Numbered from the stretch's first letter, positions 1-11,608 are shown. The stretch is DNA of 64,000 bases from Sphingopyxis sp. Root154 (GCF_001427105.1 NZ_LMGI01000002.1:1922867-1986866), one strand, 5' to 3'. Program-made: numbers and translations. Notes: generated by a model from the letters alone, not told the origin.

Positions 1-179
1 ATGCGGGTCGGGTTACCATTGCGCGGGATTTCCGCCATCTTGAGGCGTGCGATCAGACGCTCGCCATCATCGAGCGACGTGTCCGCTGCAACCGCCTTCA
101 GCTTCGCATAACGGCCGGCATACTTCTTCACCAGCTGCTTGCGACGCTCGTTCTTGTTTACCGAACTCAGTTTCGCCAT
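1..179 (-). CDS. rpsN: 30S ribosomal protein S14, 3' part outside window
   Basis: The first 59 residues can be read. They begin MAKLSSVNKNERRKQLVKKY and contain the Arg/Lys-rich N-terminal segment typical of bacterial S14, which binds 16S rRNA in the head of the small subunit. The visible part ends in an IPRNGNPTR-like stretch that matches the middle of the family; the remainder runs off the left edge. It lies 50 bases after rplE, the usual spc-operon order. The zinc-binding Cys pairs of the short S14 form are not seen, so this is the long, zinc-free type. Confidence 0.93.
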   Translation of the reverse strand, partial: MAKLSSVNKNERRKQLVKKYAGRYAKLKAVAADTSLDDGERLIARLKMAEIPRNGNPTR

Positions 180-229
180 GACTTAAGTTCTCTTTCCTTC
201 TTGAAAGAGCCTGCCTGGTCCCAAGGGGA

Positions 230-808
230 TCAGGCGGCTTCCTTTTCCTGCGCTTCGATCGGGAAGGGGAAGCCGAACAGCTTGAGCAGTTCGCGGGCTT
301 CATCGTCCGTACGGGCGGTGGTGGTGACGATCACGTCCATGCCGCGCACCTGGTCGATGCGGTCATAGTTGATCTCGGGGAAGATGATCTGCTCTTTCAG
401 GCCCATGGCATAGTTGCCACGGCCGTCGAAGCTCGTCGCCGACACGCCGCGAAAATCGCGGATGCGCGGCATTGCGATCGTGATCAGGCGATCGAGGAAT
501 TCGTACATGCGTTCGCGGCGCAGGGTCACCTTGCAGCCGATCGGCATGCCTTCGCGCAGCTTGAACTGTGCGATCGACTTCTTCGCCTTGGTCACGACAG
601 GCTTCTGGCCGGCGATGAGTTCCATCTCGGCAGCCGCCGATTCGACCTTCTTCTTGTCCTGCGTGGCTTCGCCGACGCCCATATTGAGCACGATCTTTTC
701 GATCTTCGGCACTTCCATCGCATTCTTGTAACCGAACTTTTCGGTCATCGCCTTGACGATCACATCGTCGTAGCGCTTGCGCATGCGCGGGGTGTAATTG
801 TCAGCCAT
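230..808 (-). CDS. rplE: 50S ribosomal protein L5
   Basis: A 192-residue protein covering full-length L5, which binds 5S rRNA in the central protuberance and contacts the P-site tRNA. The conserved [11 protein letters not shown] and [12 protein letters not shown] segments are present, as is the PEINYD segment near the C-terminus. The start lies inside the end of rplX (8-base overlap), so translation of the two is probably coupled. The C-terminal tail EAQEKEAA is slightly longer than in E. coli. Confidence 0.98.
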   Translation of the reverse strand: MADNYTPRMRKRYDDVIVKAMTEKFGYKNAMEVPKIEKIVLNMGVGEATQDKKKVESAAAEMELIAGQKPVVTKAKKSIAQFKLREGMPIGCKVTLRRERMYEFLDRLITIAMPRIRDFRGVSATSFDGRGNYAMGLKEQIIFPEINYDRIDQVRGMDVIVTTTARTDDEARELLKLFGFPFPIEAQEKEAA

Positions 809-1121
809 TGAGCGTCTCCCCGGACTTCACGGCCACGCGGACCTTCTTGCCGTCCTTGGTTTCAAAACGAACGCGGGTCGGCTTGCCGGTCTTGGGATCG
901 GCAATCGCGACCTTGCTCGCGTACAGCGGCGCTTCCTTGCGTTCCAGGCCACCCTGCGGGTTGGTCTGGCTCGGCTTGCGGTGGCGCGTGATGACATTGA
1001 CGCCAGCGACGACGACCTTGCCGTCTTTCGGCAGGCTCTGCGTCACTTCACCGGTCTTGCCCTTGTCCTTGCCAGACAGGATGACAACCGTGTCGCCCTT
1101 CTTGATCTTTGCCATGCTCAT
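801..1121 (-). CDS. rplX: 50S ribosomal protein L24
   Basis: A 106-residue L24, one of the proteins that nucleates assembly of the large subunit on 23S rRNA. The N-terminal KOW motif ([18 protein letters not shown]) is intact and is followed by the conserved [11 protein letters not shown] loop. A GGAGG Shine-Dalgarno-like element precedes ATG 1121; a second ATG two codons in (MAKIKK) is an alternative start. It starts two bases after the rplN stop. Confidence 0.98.
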   Translation of the reverse strand: MSMAKIKKGDTVVILSGKDKGKTGEVTQSLPKDGKVVVAGVNVITRHRKPSQTNPQGGLERKEAPLYASKVAIADPKTGKPTRVRFETKDGKKVRVAVKSGETLNG

Positions 1122-1123
1122 GG

Positions 1124-1492
1124 TCAGAGAACCTCCGGTGCCAGGCTGATGATCTTCATATAGCCGCGGCCGCGCAGTTCGCGGACGACGGGGCCGAAGA
1201 TACGGGTGCCGATCGGCTCCTCGTTCTTGTTGACGAGCACGGCGGCGTTGCTGTCGAAACGGATGACCGAGCCATCGGCGCGGCGCACGTCCTTGGCGGT
1301 GCGAACGATAACGGCGCGATGCACGTCACCCTTCTTCACCTTGCCGCGGGGCTGAGCTTCCTTGATCGACACGACGATCACGTCGCCCACGCCGGCGGTG
1401 CGACGCTTCGAGCCACCCAGCACCTTGATGCACTGGACGCGCTTGGCACCGCTGTTGTCAGCGACTTCCAATTGTGACTGCATCTGGATCAT
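1124..1492 (-). CDS. rplN: 50S ribosomal protein L14
   Basis: A 122-residue protein with the exact usual L14 length and the conserved start [21 protein letters not shown]14 sits at the subunit interface, forming bridges with 16S rRNA. Shared features along its length include [11 protein letters not shown] and the terminal EVL. About 60 bases separate it from rpsQ. Confidence 0.98.
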   Translation of the reverse strand: MIQMQSQLEVADNSGAKRVQCIKVLGGSKRRTAGVGDVIVVSIKEAQPRGKVKKGDVHRAVIVRTAKDVRRADGSVIRFDSNAAVLVNKNEEPIGTRIFGPVVRELRGRGYMKIISLAPEVL

Positions 1493-1553
1493 CGATGCAT
1501 TTCCTTCTTTTTTGGCCTACCGGGATGCCCCGGCGGTTCCGTGAAACTCAGCT

Positions 1554-1823
1554 TCAGGCGTCAGCAGCCGTTTTGGGCTTGCTGTGGGTGTCGACCTTGT
1601 CGAGCACCTTCCACGTCTTCAGCTTCGAAATCGGCTTCGTTTCCTCGATGCGGACGGTTTCGCCGGCCTTGATGGCGTTGTCCTCATCGTGGGCGTGATA
1701 TTTTTTCGAGCGGCGGATGATCTTGCCGTACAGAGGGTGCTTCACCTTCCGTTCGACCTTCACCACGACGGTCTTGTCGCCCTTGTCGGACACCACCGTA
1801 CCGGTCAGAATGCGCTTCGGCAT
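1554..1823 (-). CDS. rpsQ: 30S ribosomal protein S17
   Basis: An 89-residue OB-fold protein with the conserved [18 protein letters not shown] core and the HDEDN segment of S17, a primary 16S rRNA binder in the body of the small subunit. The C-terminal tail SKPKTAADA extends a few residues past the E. coli form. Its start lies 11 bases downstream of the rpmC stop. Confidence 0.98.
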   Translation of the reverse strand: MPKRILTGTVVSDKGDKTVVVKVERKVKHPLYGKIIRRSKKYHAHDEDNAIKAGETVRIEETKPISKLKTWKVLDKVDTHSKPKTAADA

Positions 1824-1834
1824 CGATAGTCTCC

Positions 1835-2038
1835 TTACTTCGCGGCCGAGCGCGTGCGCTCGGTCTGCTGCGTCTTGATGCGGGCGATCGAGCGCCGCAC
1901 TTCCTTGACGCGCGATGCTTTTTCAAGCTGGCCGGTGGCCGCCTGGAAGCGGAGGTTAAAGGCCTCGCGCTTCAGTTCGCCAAGCTGTTCGGCGAGCTGG
2001 TCGTCGGTCTTGGCCTTGAAATCTTCGGTCTTGGACAT
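1835..2038 (-). CDS. rpmC: 50S ribosomal protein L29
   Basis: A 67-residue helical protein of normal L29 length. It shows the signature [18 protein letters not shown] segment and the RRSIARIKT helix. L29 sits at the exit of the peptide tunnel beside L23 and contributes to the docking site for trigger factor and SRP. Five bases separate it from rplP. Confidence 0.97.
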   Translation of the reverse strand: MSKTEDFKAKTDDQLAEQLGELKREAFNLRFQAATGQLEKASRVKEVRRSIARIKTQQTERTRSAAK

Positions 2039-2043
2039 GGCCC

Positions 2044-2475
2044 TTAACCCTCCAGATGCGAGGTGTCGCCGAGACGGGCAATCACCTTCGTCTTGATCGG
2101 CAGCTTCATCGCAGCGCGTTCGAACGCTAGCGCGGCCACGGGGCCGGGGACGCCGTCGAGTTCGAACAGGATGCGACCCGGCTTCACGCGAGCGGCCCAG
2201 AATTCCGGCGAACCCTTGCCCTTACCCATACGGACTTCGGCAGGCTTCGACGACACGGGGACGTCGGGGAAGATACGGATCCACAAACGGCCCTGACGCT
2301 TGATCGCGCGGCTGATCGCACGGCGAGCCGCTTCGATCTGGCGTGCGGTGATGCGCTCGGGTTCCATCGCCTTCAGCCCGTAGGAGCCGAAGTTCAGGCT
2401 GGTTCCGCCCTTGGCATTGCCATGGATGCGGCCCTTGAAAGCCTTGCGGAACTTGGTTTTTTTCGGTTGCAGCAT
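2044..2475 (-). CDS. rplP: 50S ribosomal protein L16
   Basis: A 143-residue L16 with the conserved N-terminus [19 protein letters not shown] and the MGKGKG loop that reaches toward the peptidyl-transferase centre. The Arg at the position hydroxylated in E. coli L16 lies within the [16 protein letters not shown] stretch. It follows rpsC with an 11-base gap. Confidence 0.98.
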   Translation of the reverse strand: MLQPKKTKFRKAFKGRIHGNAKGGTSLNFGSYGLKAMEPERITARQIEAARRAISRAIKRQGRLWIRIFPDVPVSSKPAEVRMGKGKGSPEFWAARVKPGRILFELDGVPGPVAALAFERAAMKLPIKTKVIARLGDTSHLEG

Positions 2476-2486
2476 GTCAGCAGTCC

Positions 2487-3194
2487 TTAGCGGCGATCTT
2501 CACGAGCCGGACGGACGCCGGTCGTCTGTGCATCGAGCATCAGACGGTCGGTCGCCATCGGGTCGTGGCCGAGAATCTCGCCCTTGAAGATCCACACCTT
2601 GATCCCGCACACGCCATAGGCGGTGTGAGCGGTCGATTCGGCGTAGTCGACGTTGGCGCGCAGCGTGTGAAGCGGCACCCGGCCCTCGCGATACCATTCG
2701 GTACGTGCGATTTCCGCGCCGCCGAGACGGCCGGCGCAGTTGATGCGGATGCCTTCGGCGCCCAGACGCATCGCCGACTGAACCGCGCGCTTCATCGCGC
2801 GACGGAACGCGACGCGGCGTTCGAGCTGGTCGGCAATGCCCTGGCCGACGAGCTTGGCGTCGACTTCGGGCTTGCGGATTTCGACGATGTTCAGCGACAC
2901 GTCGCTGCCCGTCAGTTCACCGAGCTTCTTGCGCAGCTTTTCGATGTCCGCGCCCTTCTTGCCGATGATGACGCCCGGACGGGCGGCATAGATCGAAACG
3001 CGGCACAGCTTGGCCGGACGTTCGATCACGACCTTCGAGATCGCGGCCTGCGGCAGGTTCTTGAACACATACTGGCGGATCTTCAGATCCTCGACCAGCA
3101 TGCGGCCATAGTCCTGGCCTTCGGCGAACCAGCGGCTGTCCCAGGTGCGGTTGACCTGCAGGCGCAGGCCGATCGGATTGCTCTTCTGGCCCAT
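2487..3194 (-). CDS. rpsC: 30S ribosomal protein S3
   Basis: A 235-residue S3 starting [20 protein letters not shown]. The open frame continues 28 codons further upstream, through the end of rplV, but the conserved N-terminus fixes ATG 3194. A type II KH domain is visible ([18 protein letters not shown]), followed by the C-terminal domain with [21 protein letters not shown]3 lines the mRNA entry tunnel and takes part in helicase activity there. Only one base separates the rplV stop from the start. Confidence 0.98.
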   Translation of the reverse strand: MGQKSNPIGLRLQVNRTWDSRWFAEGQDYGRMLVEDLKIRQYVFKNLPQAAISKVVIERPAKLCRVSIYAARPGVIIGKKGADIEKLRKKLGELTGSDVSLNIVEIRKPEVDAKLVGQGIADQLERRVAFRRAMKRAVQSAMRLGAEGIRINCAGRLGGAEIARTEWYREGRVPLHTLRANVDYAESTAHTAYGVCGIKVWIFKGEILGHDPMATDRLMLDAQTTGVRPAREDRR

Positions 3195-3195
3195 C

Positions 3196-3576
3196 TTACG
3201 CCTCTTCTTCCTGTTCGCGCACGACAATGCGGATGCGGCTGAACGGCTTGACGATCCGGGTCGACTTGCCGCGGCCACGTGCGTGCCAGCGCTTCATCGA
3301 GATCGACTTGCCCACGCTCGCTTCCTTGATGACGAGCGCATCAACGTCGAGGTTGTGGTTGTTTTCCGCGTTGGCGACGGCGCTGGCGAGAACCTTGCGC
3401 ACGTCGACAGCCATCGCCTTCTTCGAGAAGGTGAGGATGTTCATCGCGTCTTCGACCTTGCGGCCGCGGATCAGCGCGGCAACGAGGTTCAGCTTCTGAG
3501 CCGAACCGCGAATCTGCGTGCCGACCGAGAGTGCCTCGTTATCCGCAACGCGGCGGGGGGACTTTTCCTTGCCCAT
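3196..3576 (-). CDS. rplV: 50S ribosomal protein L22
   Basis: A 126-residue L22, whose extended beta-hairpin lines the peptide exit tunnel. The conserved [16 protein letters not shown] and [17 protein letters not shown] segments are present; the latter forms the hairpin tip where macrolide-resistance changes occur in other species, and it looks wild-type here. The acidic tail EQEEEA is an addition to the core. The start overlaps the rpsS stop by one base (TAATG). Confidence 0.98.
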   Translation of the reverse strand: MGKEKSPRRVADNEALSVGTQIRGSAQKLNLVAALIRGRKVEDAMNILTFSKKAMAVDVRKVLASAVANAENNHNLDVDALVIKEASVGKSISMKRWHARGRGKSTRIVKPFSRIRIVVREQEEEA

Positions 3577-3851
3577 TAGCGTTTGCCCTTCTTGTCGGCA
3601 GCGTGACCGGGGAAGAAGCGCGTCGGCGCAAATTCACCCAGCTTCATGCCGACCATATCTTCGTTGACCGACACCGGCACGAACTTGCGGCCGTTGTAGA
3701 CGTTGAAGGTCAGCCCCACGAACTGCGGCAGGATGGTGGACCGACGCGACCAGGTCTTGATCGGGGCATTGCTGCCGCCGTCCTGGGCCGTTTCGGCTTT
3801 CTTGAGCAGATGGAGGTCCACGAAAGGACCCTTCCAGACCGAGCGAGCCAT
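3576..3851 (-). CDS. rpsS: 30S ribosomal protein S19
   Basis: A 91-residue S19 with the canonical [16 protein letters not shown] start and the [25 protein letters not shown] segment, split here only by reading. S19 forms the head of the 30S subunit with S13 and contacts A-site tRNA. Three bases separate the rplB stop from this start. Confidence 0.98.
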   Translation of the reverse strand: MARSVWKGPFVDLHLLKKAETAQDGGSNAPIKTWSRRSTILPQFVGLTFNVYNGRKFVPVSVNEDMVGMKLGEFAPTRFFPGHAADKKGKR

Positions 3852-3854
3852 GGC

Positions 3855-4691
3855 TTACCTCTTCTTCTTCGCGTGACGCGACCGGATGATCATCTTGTCG
3901 GTCGACTTGTTGTGGCGCGTACGCGCACCCTTCGTCGGCTTGCCCCACGGGGTAACCGGGTGACGGCCGCCCGAGGTACGGCCTTCGCCGCCGCCATGCG
4001 GGTGATCGACCGGGTTCTTTGCAACACCGCGCGTCAGCGGGCGCTTGCCGAGCCAGCGATTGCGGCCGGCCTTGCCCAGGTTGGTGTTCTGGTTGTCGGG
4101 GTTCGACACCGCACCGACCGTGCCCATGCACTCGCCGCGAATGTAACGCTGCTCGCCCGAACCGAGACGCACGATGACGAGACCGCGGTCACGACCGACG
4201 ACCTGTGCATAGGTGCCCGCCGAACGGGCGATCTGGCCACCCTTGCCCGGCTTCATCTCGATATTATGGACGATCGTGCCGACCGGCATCTGCGACAATT
4301 CCATCGCATTGCCCGGCTTCACGTCGGTCTTCTTGCCGGCGACGACGGTGTCGCCAACGGCCAGACGCTGCGGCGCGAGGATATAGGTCTGCTCACCGTC
4401 TTCATACTTGACGAGTGCGATGAACGCCGTGCGGTTGGGGTCATATTCCAGACGCTCGACAGTAGCCGGCATGTCCCACTTGCGACGCTTGAAGTCGATG
4501 AAGCGGTACTTCTGCTTGTGGCCACCGGCGATACCGCGCGAGGTCACATGACCCTTGTTGTTGCGGCCACCGGTCTTGTTCTTGCCTTCGGTCAGCGCCT
4601 TGACGGGCTTGCCCTTCCACAGCGACGACTTGTCGACGAGGATCAGGCCGCGCTGCGCGGGGCTGGTCGGATTATAGGATTTAAGTGCCAT
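3855..4691 (-). CDS. rplB: 50S ribosomal protein L2
   Basis: A 278-residue L2, a primary 23S rRNA binder needed for subunit association and peptidyl transfer. The C-terminal [13 protein letters not shown] loop with the His essential for peptidyl-transferase activity is intact, as is the N-terminal [14 protein letters not shown]. The length is typical. The rplW stop lies 21 bases upstream. Confidence 0.98.
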   Translation of the reverse strand: MALKSYNPTSPAQRGLILVDKSSLWKGKPVKALTEGKNKTGGRNNKGHVTSRGIAGGHKQKYRFIDFKRRKWDMPATVERLEYDPNRTAFIALVKYEDGEQTYILAPQRLAVGDTVVAGKKTDVKPGNAMELSQMPVGTIVHNIEMKPGKGGQIARSAGTYAQVVGRDRGLVIVRLGSGEQRYIRGECMGTVGAVSNPDNQNTNLGKAGRNRWLGKRPLTRGVAKNPVDHPHGGGEGRTSGGRHPVTPWGKPTKGARTRHNKSTDKMIIRSRHAKKKR

Positions 4692-4712
4692 TTTCTCTGC
4701 CTTTTCCTACAA

Positions 4713-5021
4713 TCAGACGCCGGTCGTGACGTCGATCGTCTGGCCTTCGGCCAGGCGAACGATCGCCTTCTTCACGTCGCTGCGGGTGTAGGGCTTGCCC
4801 TTCCAGCGCTTGGTCTTGCCCTTGGTGATCAGCGTGTTGACGCTGAGAACCTTGACATCGAACAGCGCCTCGACGGCGGCCTTGATCGCGGGCTTGGTTG
4901 CGTCGTTCGCAACCTTGAACACCACGGCGTCATTTTCGCTGAGCAGCGTCGACTTTTCGGTGATCACCGGAGCGAGGATCACGTCATAGTGACGCGCGTC
5001 GACTGTTTTTGCCTTAGCCAT
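4713..5021 (-). CDS. rplW: 50S ribosomal protein L23
   Basis: A 102-residue L23, which lies at the tunnel exit and docks trigger factor. The conserved [10 protein letters not shown] segment and the [13 protein letters not shown] loop of the 23S-rRNA-binding part are present. Its start overlaps the end of rplD by eight bases, so translation is likely coupled to L4. Confidence 0.98.
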   Translation of the reverse strand: MAKAKTVDARHYDVILAPVITEKSTLLSENDAVVFKVANDATKPAIKAAVEALFDVKVLSVNTLITKGKTKRWKGKPYTRSDVKKAIVRLAEGQTIDVTTGV

Positions 5022-5640
5022 TGAAGCGTGCCTCCAGCTTTTCGAGGCCGGCGCGGGTCAGGACCAGCGTATCGGCGCGCAAAATGTCATAGACGTTGGC
5101 ACCCGCGGCCGGCATCGCGTTGATGCCGATGAGGTTGGCCGACGCCATGGCGAAGCTTTCGTGCACTGCATCACCATCGATGAAGAGTGCGCGATTGCCG
5201 AGTTCGAGCTTGCCGAGCTGGCCGGCGAGCGCTTTGGTCTTGGCGTCCTTGAGCTCGAGCGTGTCGAGAACGAGGATCTTGCCGCCCTTCGCCTTGTCGC
5301 TCAGCGCCATTTTCAGGCCGAGCGTGCGGATCTTCTTGTTCAGCGAGTGGCCGAAGGTGCGGGCACGCGGGCCATGCGCCTTGCCGCCGCCGATGAAGAT
5401 CGGAGCTGCGCGATCGCCGTGACGAGCCGTACCGCCGCCCTTCTGGCGACCGAACTTCTTGCCGGTGCGCGACACATCGCTGCGTTCGCGGGCGGCGCGA
5501 GCCGGACCACGGCGCTTTTCGAGCTGCCAGCTGACGACACGGTGAAGGATGTCGGCACGCGGGTCGACGCCGAACACATCGTCGTTAAGATCGATGTCCG
5601 CGCCGGCCTTGCCGTCGATGGTGTGAACCTTGACCTTCAT
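5014..5640 (-). CDS. rplD: 50S ribosomal protein L4
   Basis: A 208-residue L4. The internal loop that reaches the exit tunnel is seen as [19 protein letters not shown]. In E. coli, L4 also acts as the autogenous repressor of the S10 operon by binding the leader RNA upstream of rpsJ. Whether it does so here is unknown; the structured RNA in this operon lies after rpsJ rather than before it. The rplC stop is two bases upstream. Confidence 0.98.
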   Translation of the reverse strand: MKVKVHTIDGKAGADIDLNDDVFGVDPRADILHRVVSWQLEKRRGPARAARERSDVSRTGKKFGRQKGGGTARHGDRAAPIFIGGGKAHGPRARTFGHSLNKKIRTLGLKMALSDKAKGGKILVLDTLELKDAKTKALAGQLGKLELGNRALFIDGDAVHESFAMASANLIGINAMPAAGANVYDILRADTLVLTRAGLEKLEARFNG

Positions 5641-5642
5641 GA

Positions 5643-6419
5643 TCAGGACTCCTGTGCGCCGTCGGTGGTGGCAGTGTCGACCACGGTTTCTTCAACCGGG
5701 GTTTCCACAGGCGCATCAGCCGGGGCTTCTTGATTGGCGTTAGCTGCGCTCTTGATGCCCGCCGGATAGGGAGCTTCAGGGTGGCGCGGCAGCTTGACCG
5801 CATCGCGGACCATCAGCCAGCCGCCCTTCGAGCCAGGGACCGAGCCCTTGACGAAGAGAAGGCCGCGCTCGACGTCGGTGCGGACGATTTCGAGATTCTG
5901 CTGGGTGCGGTTGCGGGCGCCCATGTGGCCGGCCATCTTCTTGTTCTTGAAGACGCGGCCTGGATCCTGGCGGTTACCGGTCGAACCATGCGCACGGTGG
6001 CTGATCGAAACACCGTGGGTAGCGCGCATACCGCCGAAACCCCAGCGCTTCATCGCACCGGCAAAGCCCTTGCCCTGGGTCACGCCCTGGATGTCGACGA
6101 TCTGGCCGGCGACGAAATGGTCGGCCGACAGTTCGGCGCCGACGTCGAGCGTCGCGTCGTCGGCGACGCGGAATTCGACGATCTTCGCCTTGGGCTCGAC
6201 TTCGGCCTTGCCGAAAGCGCCACGCTGCGGCTTCGCAACATTCTTCGCCTTCGCCGAGCCGGCGCCGAGTTGAACGGCCACATAGCCGTCACGTTCTTGT
6301 TCGCGCACAGAAATGACCTGACAGCCTTCGAGGCTCAGGACGGTGACGGGCACGTGGCGGCCGTCGTCCTGAAACAGGCGGGTCATCCCCATTTTCTTCG
6401 CGATCACGCCAGTCCGCAT
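5643..6419 (-). CDS. rplC: 50S ribosomal protein L3 with acidic C-terminal tail
   Basis: A 258-residue L3 starting [20 protein letters not shown] at ATG 6419. A GAGGAG element seven bases upstream supports this start over the two in-frame upstream alternatives. The loop reaching the peptidyl-transferase centre is seen as [20 protein letters not shown]. The core ends near residue 220; beyond it is an extra tail of about 35 residues rich in Ala, Glu, Pro and Thr ([16 protein letters not shown] and following), absent from E. coli L3 (209 residues). The tail is probably disordered. Confidence 0.97.
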   Translation of the reverse strand: MRTGVIAKKMGMTRLFQDDGRHVPVTVLSLEGCQVISVREQERDGYVAVQLGAGSAKAKNVAKPQRGAFGKAEVEPKAKIVEFRVADDATLDVGAELSADHFVAGQIVDIQGVTQGKGFAGAMKRWGFGGMRATHGVSISHRAHGSTGNRQDPGRVFKNKKMAGHMGARNRTQQNLEIVRTDVERGLLFVKGSVPGSKGGWLMVRDAVKLPRHPEAPYPAGIKSAANANQEAPADAPVETPVEETVVDTATTDGAQES

Positions 6420-6719
6420 GATCATACTCCTCAACAGAGGCCGGGCGGACCATTCCGCACGGCGTGTGGGACCCCATCAAGGCGAACCCCGACGAGAACC
6501 CTCCCAGCCCAAAATTTCGATGCATCGCCCCGTCCGGGCTGAGGTGCCGCCCTCCCTCTGGAGAGCGGCGAGACGGGGGACGCAGCCCGGACCATATTTC
6601 TTCCGAGGAAGAGATCCGGCGGTATCCACCCTATCGTCGGTCCGGATCGCGCCGGACAATGCAGTCACCGAAGTGTCCTGCCGATAGAGACCCCGGTTTT
6701 CACCGGGGCTTCGCTGACC
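6420..6719 (-). promoter_or_regulatory. Structured 300-base gap between rpsJ and rplC
   Basis: No convincing gene lies in this gap although both neighbours read the same way. It contains four inverted repeats that would fold in the transcript. A 10-base pair (6532-6541 with 6583-6592) encloses a smaller hairpin (6546-6550 with 6565-6569, extended by CTCC/GGAG). Further hairpins are 6640-6645 with 6652-6657, and a 7-base stem closed by a GAAA tetraloop at 6691-6708 just after rpsJ. None is followed by a U-run, so these are not ordinary intrinsic terminators. They could be RNA-processing sites, a target for a ribosomal protein, or a leader with its own promoter. Confidence 0.5.
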
Positions 6720-7031
6720 TTAAGCCAGCTTGATTTCTACGTTCACGCCCGCGGCGAGGTCGAGCTTCATCAGCGCGTCGACCGTCTGCGGGGTGGGCTG
6801 CACGATGTCGAGCAGCCGCTTGTGGGTACGCACCTCGAACTGCTCGCGCGACTTTTTGTCGACATGCGGGCCGCGGTTCACGGTGAATTTTTCAATACGC
6901 GTCGGAAGCGGGATCGGGCCGCGAATAAGCGCTCCGGTACGACGTGCCGTATCGGCAATGTCGGTGGTGGCCTGATCGAGCACGCGGTGATCAAAGGCCT
7001 TCAGGCGAATGCGAATATTCTGCGTTTCCAT
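6720..7031 (-). CDS. rpsJ: 30S ribosomal protein S10 (NusE)
   Basis: A 103-residue S10 of exactly the usual length, with [15 protein letters not shown] at the N-terminus and the [19 protein letters not shown] loop. Besides its place in the 30S head it acts as NusE in transcription antitermination with NusB. Unusually it is separated from rplC by 300 bases, and from tuf by 148 bases holding a long hairpin. Confidence 0.98.
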   Translation of the reverse strand: METQNIRIRLKAFDHRVLDQATTDIADTARRTGALIRGPIPLPTRIEKFTVNRGPHVDKKSREQFEVRTHKRLLDIVQPTPQTVDALMKLDLAAGVNVEIKLA

Positions 7032-7133
7032 GACTGTTCCAGTCGAATCCCGTCTAACGATGCGAAAGAGCCGAAATGGCCTGCTCCGATTTCCGCAGGG
7101 AAACCGGATCGGCCATCAAAATTCTTTAAGCTA

Positions 7134-7169
7134 CGAGCCGCGCGAATCACTTCCGAATCGCGCGGCTCG
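7134..7169 (-). terminator. 12-bp hairpin between tuf and rpsJ (attenuator-like)
   Basis: Positions 7134-7145 and 7158-7169 are perfect complements (GC-rich, CGAGCCGCGCGA on one arm) around a 12-base loop, directly after the tuf stop. The following RNA is A/U-rich but lacks an uninterrupted U-run. It could be a leaky terminator that lowers ribosomal protein output relative to EF-Tu, or a processing site. Confidence 0.45.
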
Positions 7170-7179
7170 CGGCCCTATA

Positions 7180-8370
7180 TTACTTTGTGACCGTGGCCAC
7201 AACCCCTGCGCCGACCGTGCGGCCACCTTCGCGAATTGCGAAGCGCAGACCCGGGTCCATGGCGATCGGAGCGATCAGCTTGACCGACAGCTGGACGTTG
7301 TCGCCCGGCATGACCATTTCGGTGCCGGCGGGCAGAATGACTTCGCCGGTGACGTCGGTGGTGCGGAAGTAGAACTGCGGACGATAGTTCGCAAAGAACG
7401 GCGTGTGACGGCCGCCTTCGTCCTTCGACAGGACGTACACTTCCGAGGTGAACTCGGTGTGCGGCGTGATCGAGCCGGGCTTCGCCAGAACCTGGCCACG
7501 CTCGACTTCTTCACGGCCGACGCCGCGGATCAGCGCACCGACGTTATCGCCAGCCTGGCCCTGGTCGAGCAGCTTGCGGAACATTTCGACGCCGGTGACG
7601 ACGGTCTTCTTGGTGTCCTTGATGCCGACGATTTCGACTTCTTCACCAACCTTGACGATGCCGGTTTCGATACGGCCGGTAACGACGGTACCGCGACCCG
7701 AGATCGAGAACACGTCTTCGATCGGCATCAGGAAGGGCTTGTCGAGCGGACGTTCCGGCTGCGGGATCCACGCGTCGACGGCAGCCATCAGCTTCAGGAT
7801 AGCTTCCTTGCCGATGGCGTCGTCGCGACCTTCGAGGGCGGCGAGAGCCGAACCCGGGATGATCGGGATATTGTCGCCGTCGAAGTCGCGCTTCGAAAGT
7901 TCTTCGCGGATTTCGAGCTCGACGAGTTCGAGCAGCTCGGGATCGTCCAGCTGGTCGACCTTGTTGAGGAAGACGACCATGGTCGGAACGCCAACCTGCT
8001 TCGCGAGCAGGATGTGCTCCTTCGTCTGCGGCATCGGGCCGTCAGCGGCCGACACAACGAGGATCGCGCCGTCCATCTGGGCGGCACCGGTGATCATGTT
8101 CTTCACATAGTCGGCGTGGCCCGGGCAATCGACGTGGGCATAGTGGCGGTCGGCGGTTTCATATTCGACGTGTGCGGTCGAAATGGTGATGCCGCGCTCG
8201 CGCTCTTCGGGCGCCTTGTCGATGTTCGCGAAGTCAACGGCGGTGCCGCCGGTCGTTTCGGCGAGCACCTTGGTGATCGCTGCGGTCAGCGAGGTCTTGC
8301 CATGGTCGACGTGACCGATGGTGCCGATGTTGCAGTGCGGCTTCGTCCGCTCAAATTTAGCCTTGGCCAT
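7180..8370 (-). CDS. tuf: Elongation factor Tu
   Basis: A 396-residue GTPase that delivers aminoacyl-tRNA to the ribosome. The G motifs are all present: [10 protein letters not shown] near residue 19, [20 protein letters not shown] and GSALAALEG. Domains 2 and 3 are complete, ending in [11 protein letters not shown] short Arg-rich start ([19 protein letters not shown]) is normal for the family. A candidate promoter of its own lies in the gap after fusA. Confidence 0.98.
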   Translation of the reverse strand: MAKAKFERTKPHCNIGTIGHVDHGKTSLTAAITKVLAETTGGTAVDFANIDKAPEERERGITISTAHVEYETADRHYAHVDCPGHADYVKNMITGAAQMDGAILVVSAADGPMPQTKEHILLAKQVGVPTMVVFLNKVDQLDDPELLELVELEIREELSKRDFDGDNIPIIPGSALAALEGRDDAIGKEAILKLMAAVDAWIPQPERPLDKPFLMPIEDVFSISGRGTVVTGRIETGIVKVGEEVEIVGIKDTKKTVVTGVEMFRKLLDQGQAGDNVGALIRGVGREEVERGQVLAKPGSITPHTEFTSEVYVLSKDEGGRHTPFFANYRPQFYFRTTDVTGEVILPAGTEMVMPGDNVQLSVKLIAPIAMDPGLRFAIREGGRTVGAGVVATVTK

Positions 8371-8439
8371 GATGGTATAACCTTCTTGTTCAATGTTTGC
8401 GTTGATCAGTCCTGGACGAGCCTGCTGAATCAGGCGCCG

Positions 8440-8468
8440 CCCTTAGAGGGTCTTGCCGCGCGGTGCAA
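8440..8468 (-). promoter_or_regulatory. Candidate tuf promoter
   Basis: On the minus strand TTGCAC (8468-8463) is followed after 17 bases by TAAGGG (8445-8440), about 70 bases before the tuf start. The layout matches the elements found before rpsL and rho. An inverted repeat (8455-8462 with 8472-8479) overlaps the -35 side. Confidence 0.4.
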
Positions 8469-8488
8469 GCCCGCGCGGCTTTGACCCA

Positions 8489-10582
<2,094 letters not shown>

Positions 10583-10692
10583 GGTCTTTTCCTTGGATGT
10601 GGGGGACGGCCTTTGGGGCCGCCCCCGATATAGGAATGATTGTTACGATTGCGAGACGCCGGATCGCGAGACCCGGGGCATCCCGCGCGCGC

Positions 10693-11163
10693 TTACCAGC
10701 GGTAGTGGCTGAAGGCGCGGTTGGCTTCGGCCATGCGATGCGTGTCTTCACGCTTCTTCACGGCGTTGCCACGGTTGTTCGACGCGTCGAGCAGTTCGCC
10801 CGACAGGCGTGCGGCCATCGTGGTTTCGCTGCGGTTGCGCGCAGCGGTGATCAGCCAGCGGATCGCGAGCGCCTGCGCGCGTTCGGGACGGACTTCGACC
10901 GGAACCTGATAGGTCGCACCACCGACGCGGCGGCTGCGGACTTCGATGTTCGGGCGGATGTTCGCCAGCGCTTCGTGGAACACGCCAATGGGTTCCTTCT
11001 TGGCACGGGCTTCGACCGACTCGAGCGCACCGTAAACGATGCTTTCGGCGACGGACTTTTTCCCGTCCAGCATGACGCTGTTCATGAATTTCGACAGCAC
11101 CGTATCACCGAAACGGGGATCGGGCAGGATTTCGCGGCGTTCAGGACGACGACGACGAGCCAT
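10693..11163 (-). CDS. rpsG: 30S ribosomal protein S7
   Basis: A 156-residue S7, primary 16S rRNA binder of the 30S head. It begins [20 protein letters not shown] and contains the tRNA-facing [18 protein letters not shown] hairpin. It starts 73 bases after the rpsL stop. The C-terminus AFSHYRW is the usual form. Confidence 0.98.
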   Translation of the reverse strand: MARRRRPERREILPDPRFGDTVLSKFMNSVMLDGKKSVAESIVYGALESVEARAKKEPIGVFHEALANIRPNIEVRSRRVGGATYQVPVEVRPERAQALAIRWLITAARNRSETTMAARLSGELLDASNNRGNAVKKREDTHRMAEANRAFSHYRW

Positions 11164-11236
11164 AGGTAATTCCTTTTACAACAGCATCCCGGCGCCAGGG
11201 CAGCCTGGGATGATCAAATAGCCGAAAAAGCGGTCC

Positions 11237-11608
11237 TTACTTCGGACGCTTCGCGCCGTACTTCGAACGGCTCTGCTTGCGGTCCTTCACGCCCTGCGTA
11301 TCGAGCACGCCGCGCAGGACGTGGTAACGCACACCGGGAAGATCGCGGACACGACCGCCGCGGATCAGCACAACGCTGTGTTCCTGGAGGTTGTGGCCTT
11401 CGCCGGGGATGTAGGTGATGACTTCGCGCTGGTTGGTCAGGCGGACCTTCGCAACCTTACGGAGCGCCGAGTTCGGCTTTTTCGGGGTCGTCGTGTAGAC
11501 ACGGGTGCAAACGCCGCGCTTTTGCGGGTTTGCGTCCATCGCCGGGACCTTGGACTTCACCTTCTGGGGAGTCCGGCCCTTGCGGACCAGCTGGTTGATC
11601 GTGGGCAT
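11237..11608 (-). CDS. rpsL: 30S ribosomal protein S12, with Arg at position 88
   Basis: A 123-residue S12 starting [17 protein letters not shown] long in-frame upstream extension exists, but the conserved N-terminus fixes ATG 11608. S12 sits at the decoding centre. The Lys43 segment ([13 protein letters not shown]) is the streptomycin-sensitive form. At the E. coli Lys88 position, however, the loop reads [13 protein letters not shown], with a CGC (Arg) codon at 11347-11345. Substitutions at Lys88, including Arg, are known to give streptomycin resistance in other bacteria. The gene heads the whole translation operon. Confidence 0.98.
   Translation of the reverse strand: MPTINQLVRKGRTPQKVKSKVPAMDANPQKRGVCTRVYTTTPKKPNSALRKVAKVRLTNQREVITYIPGEGHNLQEHSVVLIRGGRVRDLPGVRYHVLRGVLDTQGVKDRKQSRSKYGAKRPK

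Noticed and set aside
6418..6733. Short frames in the rpsJ-rplC gap as possible small genes
   Set aside because: Low-complexity Arg/Pro-rich translations with no ribosome sites, and several frames overlap on both strands; RNA structure explains the region better.
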